Shown here: positions 40,416-51,215 of the stretch, piece by piece
Numbering within the stretch: position 1 is the first letter of the stretch
How the letters are laid out: each line of letters begins with the position of its first letter
Assembly: GCA_032173965.1 (NCBI GenBank)
Contig: JAVUNC010000004.1
Location: 57,225,501-57,289,500 of the forward strand
DNA length: 64,000 nt
Source: Sitta carolinensis
Taxonomy: Eukaryota; Chordata; Aves; Passeriformes; Sittidae
Direction of reading: 5' to 3'
The notes under the pieces: model-generated
Databases searched by the model: none
The model's input: only the letters and a program-made list of their open reading frames with translations
What the model was told of the DNA's origin: nothing
Made by a program: the position numbers and the translations under genes

Positions 40416-40462
<47 letters not shown>
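40416..40462. repeat. (ATT)n microsatellite, about 15.7 units
   Basis: A perfect run of ATT units 47 bases long with no interruption. Pure trinucleotide arrays of this length are usually polymorphic in length between individuals, so it is a likely usable marker locus. Confidence 0.97.
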
Positions 40463-42354
40463 GCTGACTGGGGAGTGTAGGTTAATATAATATTGGTTTT
40501 CCCTGCTTTACAGCCTTGTGCATGGCATGGATGCAGTAGTTTTCTACTACAGATCCTCCCCCTCACCAAACAATCAATTCTGCCTTTTTCTTTTAAGTGT
40601 GTGTGTGGTGTCTTTATGAGTTGCAGTTTTCTTTTATTGTAGGGAAAGGCTTTTTTCCCCCCAGATTCTAACTCAGAACAGATAAACTTGTGCTTCTCCT
40701 CAAGTGAATGGTGAAATTCATCATCAGTCAGCAAAACTGAAGTGAGTGATTTCTGTACATTTAAAGGCATTGGTTACAGTTTTGCTGAATCACAGCCAGA
40801 ATGAGGAAAACATTAATACAATGACTGGTGCAGTAAAGAAATGCTGTGATGTTTGAGAACATATGTATATGTACAAACTTATTGGTAGACCAGTTGATGT
40901 AAGAAGGCCTCCTAGAAGGAAAATAATGTTAGGTTATAGATGCCCAACAAGTAGTGCATGAAGGGAAGTGCTGACCACCACTGTAAAAGACACCAACTCA
41001 TTAGTGGTGCAAGTTTCTGACTGCCAGGGCAGCAGGAGGGATAGAGGTGAAGAGCTGGCAGATGGAGCTGGATCCCACATTATGTATGGGGGAAGGGAGG
41101 GATCCTGTGGTGTGAGAGTATGAGAGATGCTGTGAGGGCGAGTAGAAAAAGGTGTGTGTCAGAAAAGATGGAGCTGGGGGAACAGAGACTTGCTTCTTGC
41201 CTGTGCATGGGAGCACTGCTGAGGCTGACTGACAACAACTGGTGCTCTCCCCTGTGTCAGTGACCTTCTGGTGCACAGGCAAAACCTAGGAGAAAGGTTC
41301 ACCTGCCTGCAGCTTCCTTGTCACTCATGCCCTTTTACTGATAGTCAGGTGAATTACCTTCAAAGACAGGAGTTCCCATAATTTGTCCATGTATCTTATT
41401 CCTCCAAAAATGGGTGGTTCTTCAGATACACTATTTTGTGTTATGGTGTTGTAAAGCTTGACCTTTACACCTCTCTCACTCTTTCTGGAACAATGATCCT
41501 ACATTGTCAGTCAGTCGCCTTAAAACTCAGGGTATTTTGTCAGTCCACTGTAACGTTATTTTTAGCACAAGCAAACAGAAACCAGACAGACTCATGATCA
41601 GTCCTTTGGGGAAACGGAGGTAGAAGGATGAAGAGAGAGGAAGAGACTTCTCCTCTTGAAGATTTTTCCTGTTAGTCACAGTACTGAGGAAAAACAAACT
41701 CCATATGGAACAGATCATGTAAGGCCTTTAAAACATATTTGGAGAGACTGTACGGTTTCTTAAAGGAACTTGGAATAGTCTGTGATTTGGGGTTTTTGCT
41801 GTATTTCCCATTTGGGGACGTGTGTGCATTTTCATTTGTTTTAATTTGGACAGAGTTAAATGCATCAAGCAGTAGTTTGTTTTATTACCATCTTTCAAAG
41901 ATCTATTCATAAAGGAAAAACATTCCCTGATTCCCCAAATGGGAAAGAGTTACAAATGCTTCTCTCCCAGTAGTTTCATCAGAGAAGTTTTGTTGCTTTT
42001 ATTTTGCTTTTTTGCTTTCTTTTTTTTCAATTGCCTTGCAAATGAAGGCTTACATTTTGTTCCCAGCACAAGGCCAGTGTAGTGTGCTGAGGCAAGGATG
42101 TGTGCTCGTCTGGATGCTGAGTTCAAACATGAAGTAGTTCAGGAGATCACAGCCGGTGGGATGATTTTAGTGGAGCTACTAAATCTCATCTGAAATTGTC
42201 CTTTTTCCACTTGCCCCCCTGTCAAGCAACTTTGTAGAATACCATTCCAGAGTATTAACTGTGGAGTCCAGCCTTCTGTGATCTGCCTTTCCTGCCTGAT
42301 AGGACAGTGATGGCTCACAAGAAAATAGGAGTGGTGTGAGATTTACCCCTTGGT
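40463..42354. other. Non-coding stretch, nothing recognised
   Basis: Mixed-composition unique sequence, with a short GTGTGTGTG tract near 40600. No frame or repeat family was recognised. Confidence 0.55.
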
Positions 42355-42568
42355 GATAAGATTCTTCACCCAGAGGGTGTCTGGGCACTGGAACAGGCTC
42401 TTCAGGGAAGTGGTCACAGCACCAAGCCTGACAGAGTTCAAGGAGCATTTGGACAATGCTCTCAGGCACAGGGTGGGATTCCTGGGGCTGTGCTCTGCAG
42501 GACCAGGACTTGGACTTGATGATCCTTGAGAGTCACTTCCAACTCAGAATATTCTATGATTCTATGAT
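42355..42568 (+). mobile_element. CR1 LINE fragment, 3' end, 5'-truncated
   Basis: The last roughly 214 bp of a CR1 element: TTCTTCACCCAGAGGGTGTC, CACTGGAACAGGCTCTTCAG, CAGCACCAAGCCTGACAGAG, TTTGGACAATGCTCTCAGGC, GACTTGATGATCCTTGAGAG and CACTTCCAACTCAGAATATT, ending in two TTCTATGA tail units. It shares exact blocks of about 20 bases with the copy at 16345-16740 but is shorter at the 5' end and keeps a slightly better tail. No reverse transcriptase sequence remains. It sits about 900 bp upstream of CpG island 2. Confidence 0.95.
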
Positions 42569-43274
42569 AACTAGGCTGTAATTCTGCAATGTCAATAAAT
42601 GTTATGTGCAAGAATAGCTGTCATTAAAACATTTAAGGTATTTTTTTCTTGAAAAGGTAATACAGTCCCGCTTATTAAACACAAATTTTGTTTTGAAATG
42701 TGGCCAAAATGAATTCATAAATGTGGTAATCTTGTAAAATTCAGCACTGGTCTGACAAGTAGTCAGTGTGTATGTTGGGAAAGAGCTCTGGGCTTCTGAA
42801 TACGTAACAGAGAAACAGACCCTGACCAGGGTGATTTCGTGATTTTTTGCGGATTTTTTGTTGGTTTTTTTTAGGATTCCAGTGAGAACAGGTAAGATGA
42901 GGGCAAACACTGAAACTTCCCGCTTTTCTGAATTACTGCTATAATTACTTGTTTAGACATCTGAAAAGTATGAGCTGTTCTAACCTCCCAATTTTCCTTG
43001 CATTCCACATGCTGTATATTAGCATGATTAGAGGGAGAAACTATTATAGAACAAAAGCAATACAGCTTTACCAAATGTGAATTACGGAATGAGGTTTTAT
43101 AGGAGACCAAGGATTTTGTTAGGGTTCAGAGGAATAAGGAGCTCTGAACACCTATGAAGAATTCAGGCTTTATTTAAGCCATTTTTCTCTTTTGCGTGTG
43201 TCTTTTTAATTTATTCCTTTTTTAATGTTGTGTAACTTTAAACTGACTTTTCTAAAGAAGATGACCTGGCACTG
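42569..43274. other. AT-rich flank upstream of CpG island 2
   Basis: Background composition. Two small minus-strand frames (42602-42910, 42871-43110) are AT-driven and show no domain. Nothing else is recognised. Confidence 0.55.
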
Positions 43275-43290
43275 CCTGCCACGAGGCAGG
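43275..43290. promoter_or_regulatory. TFAP2-like palindrome
   Basis: CCTGCC-ACGA-GGCAGG is a perfect 6-bp inverted repeat containing GCC-N4-GGC, a form bound by AP-2 family factors. It lies roughly 500 bp upstream of the inferred transcription start of the 43.8-kb gene. The binding role is inference from the motif only. Confidence 0.3.
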
Positions 43291-43351
43291 TGTAGTTTCT
43301 ACCTACAAGCTTTTGGTATTTGCTTTTTATGGGTCTGTATTGCGCGGTGGT

Positions 43352-43395
43352 ATTTTGGCAATTTGGCAACTTCGCATTTTGGTAATTTGGCAACT
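43352..43395. repeat. 24-bp tandem duplication with NFI-like half sites
   Basis: ATTTTGGCAATTTGGCAACT (43352-43371) is repeated as ATTTTGGTAATTTGGCAACT (43376-43395), 19 of 20 bases identical with a 24-base period. Each unit carries TTGGCAA words; TTGGC is the half site of nuclear factor I. It lies at the upstream edge of CpG island 2, so it may be a small promoter-proximal enhancer module. That role is inference. Confidence 0.7.
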
Positions 43396-43575
43396 CATTT
43401 ACAGAAGCTCTCTCAGACCTGCGAACTGAATTTCAGACCTGTGGTGGCGGAGAGAGGAGCCGGTGGGCAGCTCGGCGAGGCGGAGATGGGGCTCACAGCC
43501 GGGAGGAGAGGCTGTGACCTGACACACGGGGGAGGGCAGGACAGCGCAGCGCAGTTTTTGCGTGAAAACAGTAGC

Positions 43576-43578
<3 letters not shown>

Positions 43579-43627
<49 letters not shown>
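43579..43627. repeat. T49 homopolymer
   Basis: Forty-nine uninterrupted T residues on the + strand inside a CpG island. This is much longer than any other homopolymer in the window (next longest is T22). Very long poly(dA:dT) tracts exclude nucleosomes and are unstable in replication and sequencing, so the exact length should be treated as uncertain. Confidence 0.95.
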
Positions 43628-43629
<2 letters not shown>

Positions 43630-43669
43630 CCTCCGTTCCCTCGTTCCCTTTTCCTCCCTTTTTCTTCCC
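43579..43669. repeat. 91-base polypyrimidine tract including T49
   Basis: The T49 run continues into a C/T-only stretch ending at 43669. Only three purines occur in 91 bases (A at 43628, G at 43635 and 43643). Polypurine/polypyrimidine DNA of this length can adopt triplex (H-DNA) structures. It ends about 100 bp before the GC box at 43763 and the inferred transcription start region. Confidence 0.85.
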
Positions 43670-43869
43670 GGGGCTGTAATCCGACTGCTCTCTTGGCTCC
43701 ATTCCAGAGACAAATCCGAGTGGTTAATCTCTCCTCCCCCCTTTCCCAGCCCCGGGGGCTGAGGGGCGGTAGGTAGAGAGGGGAAGGAGAGCAGAGCAAG
43801 CACCAGCCCAGAGCCGGGCCGGGCCTCCCCGGGGAGGGGCTGAGGCAGCGGCTGGGCTGCGGGAGCTGC

Positions 43870-43950
43870 ATGGAGGAGGGGAGTTTCACAGACTCCCCTG
43901 CCCAGCCGGGAGGAGGAGGAGAAGTTTGGAGATTAAGCCGCTGCCCGTAG
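43870..43950 (+). other. Upstream ORF, 26 codons plus stop
   Basis: ATG at 43870 opens 26 codons (start MEEGSFTDSP, then a four-glycine stretch, ending LSRCP) and closes at TAG 43948-43950. The ATG context GCTGCATGG has G at +4 but a weak -3 (T). If the first-exon call is right, this frame lies in the 5' leader and could lower translation of the main frame. I recognise no homology; the peptide itself is probably unimportant. Confidence 0.3.
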
Positions 43951-44021
43951 CCCGAGCGCACGGAGTGAGCCGGGGCGCGGCCACGGGCGCTGCGAGGAGG
44001 ACACCCGGCCGGCGCCGCTGA

Positions 44022-44042
44022 ATGGGCTGCAGAGCGGGGTAG
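44022..44042 (+). other. Upstream mini-ORF, 6 codons plus stop
   Basis: ATG at 44022 encodes MGCRAG and stops at TAG 44040-44042, about 90 bases before the donor. With the 26-codon frame it makes two upstream starts in the presumed leader, a pattern seen in tightly regulated vertebrate mRNAs. Confidence 0.3.
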
Positions 44043-44430
44043 CTCCCGCACTCGGCCCGCACCCCTGCGCCTGGATTTTCAGCGGGAGGAGGAGCGGTGG
44101 GCGAGGGCAGAACACGGCGAGAGGCTGCCGGTGAGCGCTGCCGGGGGCTTTGTTCGGCGGGGCGCGCCGCGGAGGGGGCGGCGGCTGCTGGACCGGCTCG
44201 GTGCGGGGCGGGCGGGGGTGCCCGGTGTCCCGCTGCCCCGAAACAGCGCCGGGGGCTCCGCAGGCGAGCGGGCGTTCCGTGGGCGCAGCCTTTGTGCGCT
44301 GCCCGCCGGAGGCACCGTGCGCCGGTCTCCCACCGCGGCCGCTGCAGCGCTTTGTGCTCCGCCGCTCCGCCGGAGCCCGGGCTAGCCCGGCCGAGCTGCA
44401 CTAGCTCGGCCCCAGCCTGGGGGTTTCGTC

Positions 44431-45977
44431 GAGTTTCTTCGGCGACAGAGGAGGTACTTGTTTTGAAATACGATAAAATTACATTTTATCCATTTAGAGC
44501 CTCAGGTTTTGTGGGGATGCTTTAGCAAACTCCCAAAACCCATCCTCTATTTTTTTTTTTAATGTTTTGAAGTTAATGGGATTGTGATAAGTATGGCCTA
44601 AAGAGGTTTTAAAATATGGTTGACCAGTTGTTAAGTAGCAGGGGCTTTGATTCTGTGGAGAGGCAGTAGGGCAGAGCTACCCTGTAGGACCCTGGATGCT
44701 TTTCCCCGTATCCCGCACTCGTATTTTCCCTGCTTTGCGGGTCCTGTGTCCCAGTCCCTCTTACCGGAGAAACCCTTCAGATGTCATCTTCAGTTAGCGC
44801 TGACAGACCTGAGGCACTCGTTTCCTTCTTTCTTCACAAGTCACACTGCTCCAAATATAAGGGGAAAGGACGTGAAACAGAGGAACGTTCAGCTGGTTTC
44901 CAATACGGTCTCTCTTTAGCTGTCTTTTTTCCTCCTTTGATTATTAATTGGCAGCCACAGAAAGAGCTGTGGCCTTGCTTTTTTCTTGTAATGTTTGCTG
45001 GTACTTCAGCAGTTTAATAACTCTACTTAGAGAACCTGATGACTTAAAGGTGTTTTGAAAGCTGTGTAATAAGAGCCTTGTAATATTCATCTTTTGCTAC
45101 TGTTTCATTCTTGGAGGGAGAAGTCTTTGCTGCTGGAGAGTTGCAGTTCAGATTTCCACAAGCGTTTGTTGCCCGTGCCTCTAGCTAAATTTATAAAGGA
45201 ATCCTGTTAGCTTGTATGAAGCTAAATCTGGCTGTAGCAGCTCCCGACTGTACAATTCACTGTGGTTGGCAAGGCACAATATATAGCTTCCTTGGGATTT
45301 ATTTTTAGGGTATTGTCTCCCTGGTGTGTGTGGGGCACGTAGTTGTTATAATTTTGGGAACTCTTCACCGATGTGTGTGTGGGTGCTTTGGGATGAAAAC
45401 GTAAGAGTTATGCTAAGGTTTGGAAATGTATTAATAGAGTGCTTGTCTCGAAAATATGAGAAGGCAGTTTGAGATTGGCCTCTTAATGAATATTGGTATT
45501 GTTCTCAGGTCCATGCAGATGCTTAGCTATTAAACTTGGACTCTACTTCTGCTCTGTGTTCTCAGTTGGCAAACTAGAAATGGTGCAAAACACTCTGATA
45601 AAAGGTTCAGTTTTAAATGTGTTCATTTTTGGGAATGCTGGCTGTTTCTCACAGACCTAGAGAGCCCTAAGCAAACAATGTCGACCTGTGGCCACACAAC
45701 TTAGTGCATCTCTGCAAAGGCATGCTATGATTCTAACACTAGGTGTTAAGGTGTCATTTTTCTTGTTTTTACTTTTGATTTTCAAAAAAAAAAGATAAAG
45801 GAAAAAAAATAGGTGTGCAGCCAAATCAGTTTATAATTTATAGTCTTACTTGATAACATCTTGCTAAGACAGCAGTGACTTAATTTTTAAGTGGAAATCT
45901 TCAAGTAGTGAACTTAGTTTGTTGGCAGCTGTCATAATTTCAGGACATCTGCTAATGTGTTCTTCTTCCTTGGGCAG
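44431..45977. other. Presumed intron 1 sequence after CpG island 2
   Basis: Composition declines to AT-rich. The block at about 45110-45310 reads like conserved non-coding DNA (balanced composition, several TAATT/TTTATA words) but cannot be tested here. No coding exon is seen. Confidence 0.45.
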
Positions 45978-46053
45978 GATGTGAGACTACAAATTAACTG
46001 TCTGGAGGCATACTTTGAGACTAAAGTGTGTGATTGTGAGGCCATGGAAAAAG
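45978..46053 (+). other. Candidate exon 2 with Kozak-type ATG
   Basis: This 76-base segment is bounded by a good acceptor (GTTCTTCTTCCTTGGGCAG, AG at 45976-45977) and a moderate donor (AAAAAG/GTAGAA, GT at 46054-46055), about 1.85 kb after the candidate first exon. Near its 3' end is GAGGCCATGG (ATG at 46044), a start context with G at -3 of the weak/adequate type and G at +4. If used, the exon would encode M-E-K plus the first base of codon 4. I cannot match it to a gene. It could equally be an untranslated exon or a chance pair of sites. Confidence 0.25.
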
Positions 46054-48644
46054 GTAGAAAGGGTTTGGAGCTAACTAACTGAACTTGGTACCTTCCTGTG
46101 TGGAAGTGGGGTGTTTTTGTCTAGGTAGTTTTTTTTAATGGGGTTGTGTTTTGGGTTTCTTTGTAGTTTTGTTTTATTATTTTATTTTAAACCTTTGTTG
46201 TGACCTGAAAAGTTAAAGCTAGAAGGGGAGAGAAAGTATCTGCTTACTTTTCTAATAAGTGGCAAGTAGTAAGTTTGTGTACTTTTTGCTACTGTTATTA
46301 GTGTAGGTTGGTGTGTTTGAACCTTTCACTGGCAGTCTTTCATGTGGCACTGGTGATAGTTTTTTTTGTAAAGTCATTTGAGGCAGTATGCACGTTTGAA
46401 AGCCTCCTTGTGTGCATTTATTTGGATTGGGTTGTTGTATACCTGTTGTCCCCTGCCTTTCATATGCTTGTGATTTCTTGGCTCCCATTCAGGAAAGGCT
46501 TTTTAAAGCCTTGCGAACCCGATAGGCCTGTAGCAACTGACAAAGGCATTTACTTGAAGTAGTGCTTTTTTGTCTTTGAATGCTAACTCAGCAGTGCAAA
46601 GCTGGTCTGTTTCTCTAACCATAGAACACTAACAAAACTGTAATTTGACATTGGCTTCTGTCATTTTATCTTGCCTTGTGGTAGCATCACCTGTACAACT
46701 TTTAGGGTCTGGTGAGTACTTTTGAGATCAGCCAAGAAATGGGGAAATTAAGAACACAGTTTCAAAATCTGCTGTTATTTTGTTATTATTGCTGCTGTAA
46801 TTTTGAAGAGTAGATCCACAAAAGCAGTAGATACTGCTTTTGAAAAGAAGTTTCTGTACAGAGGTGTCATCTCTAAAATTGTTGCTAAAAAAAGACCAAT
46901 CCTAAGTCAAAGCAATTCTTAGGAAGGATACTACAGAATGGATGGAGCTTTTTTATTTTATCTCTTGATTTTTTTAAGAAGTCCAAAATAACAATATTTT
47001 CACTTACTTAGATACTTAGCACAGTTATTAAAGTACGCCAAAGATCATTCAAGCTGTTGATTTTTATTTCTTTATTAATTTTCTTCATGCTTGGTTGCCA
47101 TTCCAACAGTTCCTGGGCACCACTAAGTTTCTACTGACCAAGCCAGTGCTGCAACTCTTGGTCTTGGGAGCATGGGGTTATGAAGAAGAGGGACCACATT
47201 TCTGGGTGGCAGCATGGCCCTGTTGTGTTGTGTACCCCAGTTCCATGGGGTCAGGTGCGCTGGATCAGGAAATAATGGGAGCATCCAAGCTGATGAATGG
47301 AGCCATTTGCAGGCTTCATTTAGAAGTGTTTCTCAGATTAGACATGTATAAAATCTGTGGCAGTTATAGAACAAAAGAATTAATCTGATGCGTGTTCCCT
47401 TTTGCGTTCAGTCATGTTGAGAAGGAAGGTTGCTGTGTTAAACAAACAAATGTTTTATTGACACATTAAATTAGTTATGGCTTTAAGTTACTTTGCCATA
47501 AATTTCTTAATTGTCAAATGTAGCGCACAGATACTTAGCTAGAATATATATTAGAAGATAGAATAATAAAATATGAAAAAATGCAAGTTAATAATGTAAT
47601 GTTTACTGAAGACATTTGGAGAGGTGGTGATCCTCTTATAATAAGCTGGAATTTTTTCTGGTGGGGACAATGAGGATGTCTTATCACTACTTACTCTAAA
47701 TGACATTCTGTTTCTGTAGAGTTAGGAGGGGGAGGTGGGGGAAAAGAATTTTTGCAGCCCTCAGCAAAGTCTGGAGTGGCCAAAAGGCTTGAAGAACTGT
47801 TGCTGAATGGTTAATTCTGAGAACCTGCATTACTGTCGCTGCACATGAAAAGTTTTAGCTAGTAGGACTGTCAGTAAGAAAAAAGGTGGAAGAAAGTGTT
47901 ATTCTTGTAAACTTAGAGTGCAAAGGATGTGGAGCCTAGATTTTCCCTCCACTTGAGAACAGCCTCACATATCACAGTGAGTGGTGGAACCACAAAACTG
48001 TCCTGGGAACAGGAGTGAAGGGAATGAAGAGTAAGTCAGTCTTAGTACAGTGGCAACAGTTACAATTGTTAATTACAGAAGTCTTTTGTATATGTGGCTA
48101 AGAATACAAGAGATGAATGTGAATAGATTGAATAAGAAACCAGACTGAACTAAAAGTATCAGTGTAACTTGTTAGTATTCATTAATTTTCAAAAAAAGTG
48201 TGTGACAAATTATCTCTTAGTGTTTAAAGTTCCCAAATCACTTTAAGGATATATATTTTTTTTTTAATTATGGTTGTTGTATCAAACAGGTTAGTCTAGC
48301 CTGATTCACCAAAAGTTGAGTTTATATGAACTTGGTCCAAAATAGTTTTAAACATGAACTTGATTACAAATGCAGGAAAAGAAAGGGGCCTAGACTGGGG
48401 AAGGAAATAGAGGGGCATACTACTTATTCTTATTAAAGAGGCCTGAAAGAAGCGATTGTCCAAGCAAAGTTACAAAACATTTAATCTGTTGACTGGGGTG
48501 CCTTCTGAAGTACCTGCATGTGGGAGTGGTCACTGCCTGTGTTTTAACTAATCGTGGTACAGAGCATTGCTGTGAAAATACAAAACAAGGTGATAGTTTG
48601 AAAATTTGTCTGTAGGAGTGACTTCATGCATTTTACTTGATTTT

Positions 48645-48669
48645 TTCCTTCCTTCCTTCCTTCCTTCCT
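48645..48669. repeat. (CCTT)n microsatellite, about 6 units
   Basis: A run of TTCC units about 25 bases long after a T-rich lead. It is a short simple repeat that may vary in length. Confidence 0.9.
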
Positions 48670-48966
48670 CATCATGCGTTCCACTAGTTCTGCTTCCTAG
48701 TGTTCTATGGGACCATGATTATTATGCTAGTGGAGGCTGCACGTGTTTTTTATGAGTGTGGTGAACAGGTATAAATTGGGCTGGCAGCAGTTTCCCATGT
48801 AAACTTTAGACTGAAGCAGTGATAATTCACTTTGAATCTTATAAGTCTTGCTTGCCTCCTCTGAGTTTTAGATTTCAAGTAGTGCCAAGCTTCTTCCTGT
48901 AAGCATACATTCTGTAGAATCTTGCATGTGAGCCCTGCCCAGATGTTTTAAAACCTAACTTAATGA

Positions 48967-48982
48967 ATTTAAATATTTAAAT
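48967..48982. repeat. 16-bp perfect AT palindrome
   Basis: ATTTAAATATTTAAAT is its own reverse complement and equals two copies of ATTTAAAT. It is a small AT-only palindrome with no assigned role. Confidence 0.8.
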
Positions 48983-51215
48983 ATCTGAACCTTCATATCC
49001 ATTCAGTTCTTTCAGGATCACATTCCAAGCATTAGTATCATTCAGCTACTGTTTTCTGCTGATAAGATGCATGCTTCCTTTCACTGGAAGTACAGAGCAG
49101 AGATAAAAAGTGTGTCATTGGTACAGTGATTGAATCTCCTGCTCATTTGCTTGCTCACAGCCTTTGGAGATAAAACCTGGGTACCTAGCTTGGGAAAGGG
49201 ATGAATGTTAGGGTTGTCATAAGGAGCAGTGTCAGGGGCAGTGTAACAGCCAGCTTCTTCATGGTCATGCTGGACATCTTCCAGCTTTGTCATCTCGGTG
49301 TGGGCTTCAAGGTTGGTTTCTGCCTTTTAAGTGGCCCCCATAAGGAGTCTCTGTCTCCTAGATTTAGTGCACAGGCTCTAGTGCTTGTACTTTCTCCCAT
49401 GCTTCCCCTTGTGTTATGCAAAGTTATCTGTAAACACAGGCAAGTTTTCCTCCCTACCTCCCTGTAAACTCAGTTTGTTAACATATTTACTAATGTTTAT
49501 CCTCATGTATGTCCCCTAAGATTAGATAGACTGCTGCTTCATTGTGATTTCTACATACCAGAATCAATGTGCTGTTTGGGGGTTTTCTTTTTGGTTTCGT
49601 TTCTTTTTCTGTATTTGCATTTCCTACCCCAGTTAGTCCAGATACATAGCTGAGGTCCCAACCCATTTCAGAAAGGCAGTAGCAGAAAAGCTTGCTTTCT
49701 GCTGCTGCCACTGATCTGTGGTACTTCAGTGTAAAGTAACATAGTGATTTGTGTCCTTGATGTTTGATACGGGGAAAAATGATAGCTCCTTCTTTGTAAA
49801 TAATTTTGAAAATAGGTGAGATGAAGAACTATTTATTTGCACATCAATAATCTTTATCACTTCAGTATGCACAGAGCTTTCCACTTATTGTTTTAAACTG
49901 AAACCAACTTAATAGCAGAAACCTGGGTTTGGCTTACAAGCAGTATTGGTGCTGCCAAGATGAGCATGCTTCATACTCAAGTGCTTATGAAGCTTTCTTA
50001 CTGTTTACTCTCCAATTCCTTTTCACTATCCTGATAATATGCTCATGAGGTTGCTCAGAGAGCTGTCACACCTTAGTGTCTGAGTGATGTCATCATAGAC
50101 TTAAGCTGCTTGTAGAAGCACTAATTTCTCTGAAGAATCAGCAGTCTTGGTCTATTTGAATGGTAGACAAAGATGAATTTAACAATAAATCAGTATTGAA
50201 TTTGGAGAGAGAGTTTTCCTTCTCTCATACTCTACCAGCATATGGTTTGTAACATCTTCTTTCTGTCTGTCTTTTCTGGTAAATCAGTCTCTCTCATGTT
50301 GGATCAATCTGAAGTCATAAATCTCTGATTTGCCTTATCTTGGTCGTTCTGTGCTCCTCCTGCCTTGGAGAGGTTGCTGTCTGTGTCCTGTTGGTAGACA
50401 GGACCTCTTAGCCCACTATATAGTCTCTGAGAATCCTTACCTTATCAGGTTGGTTGTACTGTGAAGTCTCTTCTGCCTTATGGTGTGAGGAGATGGCCTG
50501 TAGCATCTCCTCCTCCTGAGATTGAGCTCATTTAATCTTCTGCATTTTCCACAGATTTTTGGGGCAAAGCTACTGACTTACTTTCTTAAACTCCACCTGT
50601 AGTACCAAGCATCAGGCACATTGCAGGTATTTTGGTAATCCTCTCTAGAATACTGTGATCTGTTATTAAGTGAAAGTAAGTAATTTCTGAGGGCATTAAT
50701 GACCATTTAATCTCCAAGATTTCTTTCTGATATATAGGGCAGTATCTTGGCATGCTTGTGCTCCTCCATTGCTTTAGATGACATGGTTCCTAAATTGGTA
50801 TGGGAGATATCTGTGCTAGGAGAAGCAGTGCTAGGCAAATTTCTCAGGGGAAGAAGACAGGTGTTCTGCAGACCTTCCCTTCAGGAATTGCTTTCAGTTT
50901 TCTTAGAGCCTGCCAGCAGGGAAATGCAGACCAGAGCATTACGAAAAGCCCACTTTTCTCTTGGCGTGAAGGACAGAGCGGTCTGGTAAGGCACATACCG
51001 TGCTGGGCAGATTTTAAAGCTGATCTCCTGTATGCTGACTCATCCTGGTGATCTCAGTTACTGCAGTTTGCACTCTGCCACTTCACCTGCTCTCCTTGGC
51101 AGTGGGGCCTGTTCCCAGCACAGGTGTGCTTCCTCACTCGTGGCTGTGCATATTGACAGTGTCACTTGTGTTCTTCATCTTAGAGCTATAGGCTGTCCTC
51201 CTGTTGCCATGCACA

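Larger units (their letters stand above)
43780..44130 (+). other. Candidate untranslated first exon of unidentified gene
   Basis: The 3' boundary is the donor GTGAGC at 44131-44136. The 5' boundary is only a guess, placed just after the GC box at 43763-43769. The segment is GC-rich and contains two ATGs that open short frames closing inside it (43870-43950 and 44022-44042). There is no frame that stays open to the donor from a plausible start, so the true start codon should lie in a downstream exon. A weaker alternative donor, GAG/GTACTT, lies at 44451/44452. I do not recognise the gene. The downstream 20 kb contains no clear coding exon, so the first intron (or first few introns) would be long, as in many developmental regulators and signalling genes; that comparison is inference. 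Confidence 0.5.
43430..44430. promoter_or_regulatory. CpG island 2, likely promoter of a + strand gene
   Basis: About 1 kb of strongly GC- and CpG-rich sequence, interrupted only by a long T run. GC boxes are seen at 43763-43769 (GGGGCGG) and 44205-44218 (overlapping GGGCGGG units); no TATA box is seen. A good splice donor, CCG/GTGAGC at 44130/44131 on the + strand, follows a GC-rich segment with short upstream reading frames. This is the usual layout of an untranslated first exon. Many frames over 60 codons on both strands in this block (for example 43886-44401 minus and 44097-44525 plus) are GC artefacts rich in Arg, Ala, Gly and Pro with no domain. Divergent transcription to the left cannot be excluded. 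Confidence 0.8.

Noticed and set aside
43579..43627. T49 as the poly(A) tail of a minus-strand retrocopy
   Set aside because: The sequence preceding it on the minus strand is simple polypurine, not a recognisable 3' UTR. No target-site duplication is seen.
43225..43776. 183-codon + strand open frame (and the matching minus-strand lysine-run frames) across the T49 tract
   Set aside because: Its length comes from the homopolymer, which encodes a run of Phe (or Lys on the other strand). No domain, no plausible start, and it crosses a promoter-like region.
43886..44401. 171-codon minus-strand and several 84-142-codon frames over CpG island 2
   Set aside because: Overlapping open frames on both strands at once indicate a composition effect rather than genes.
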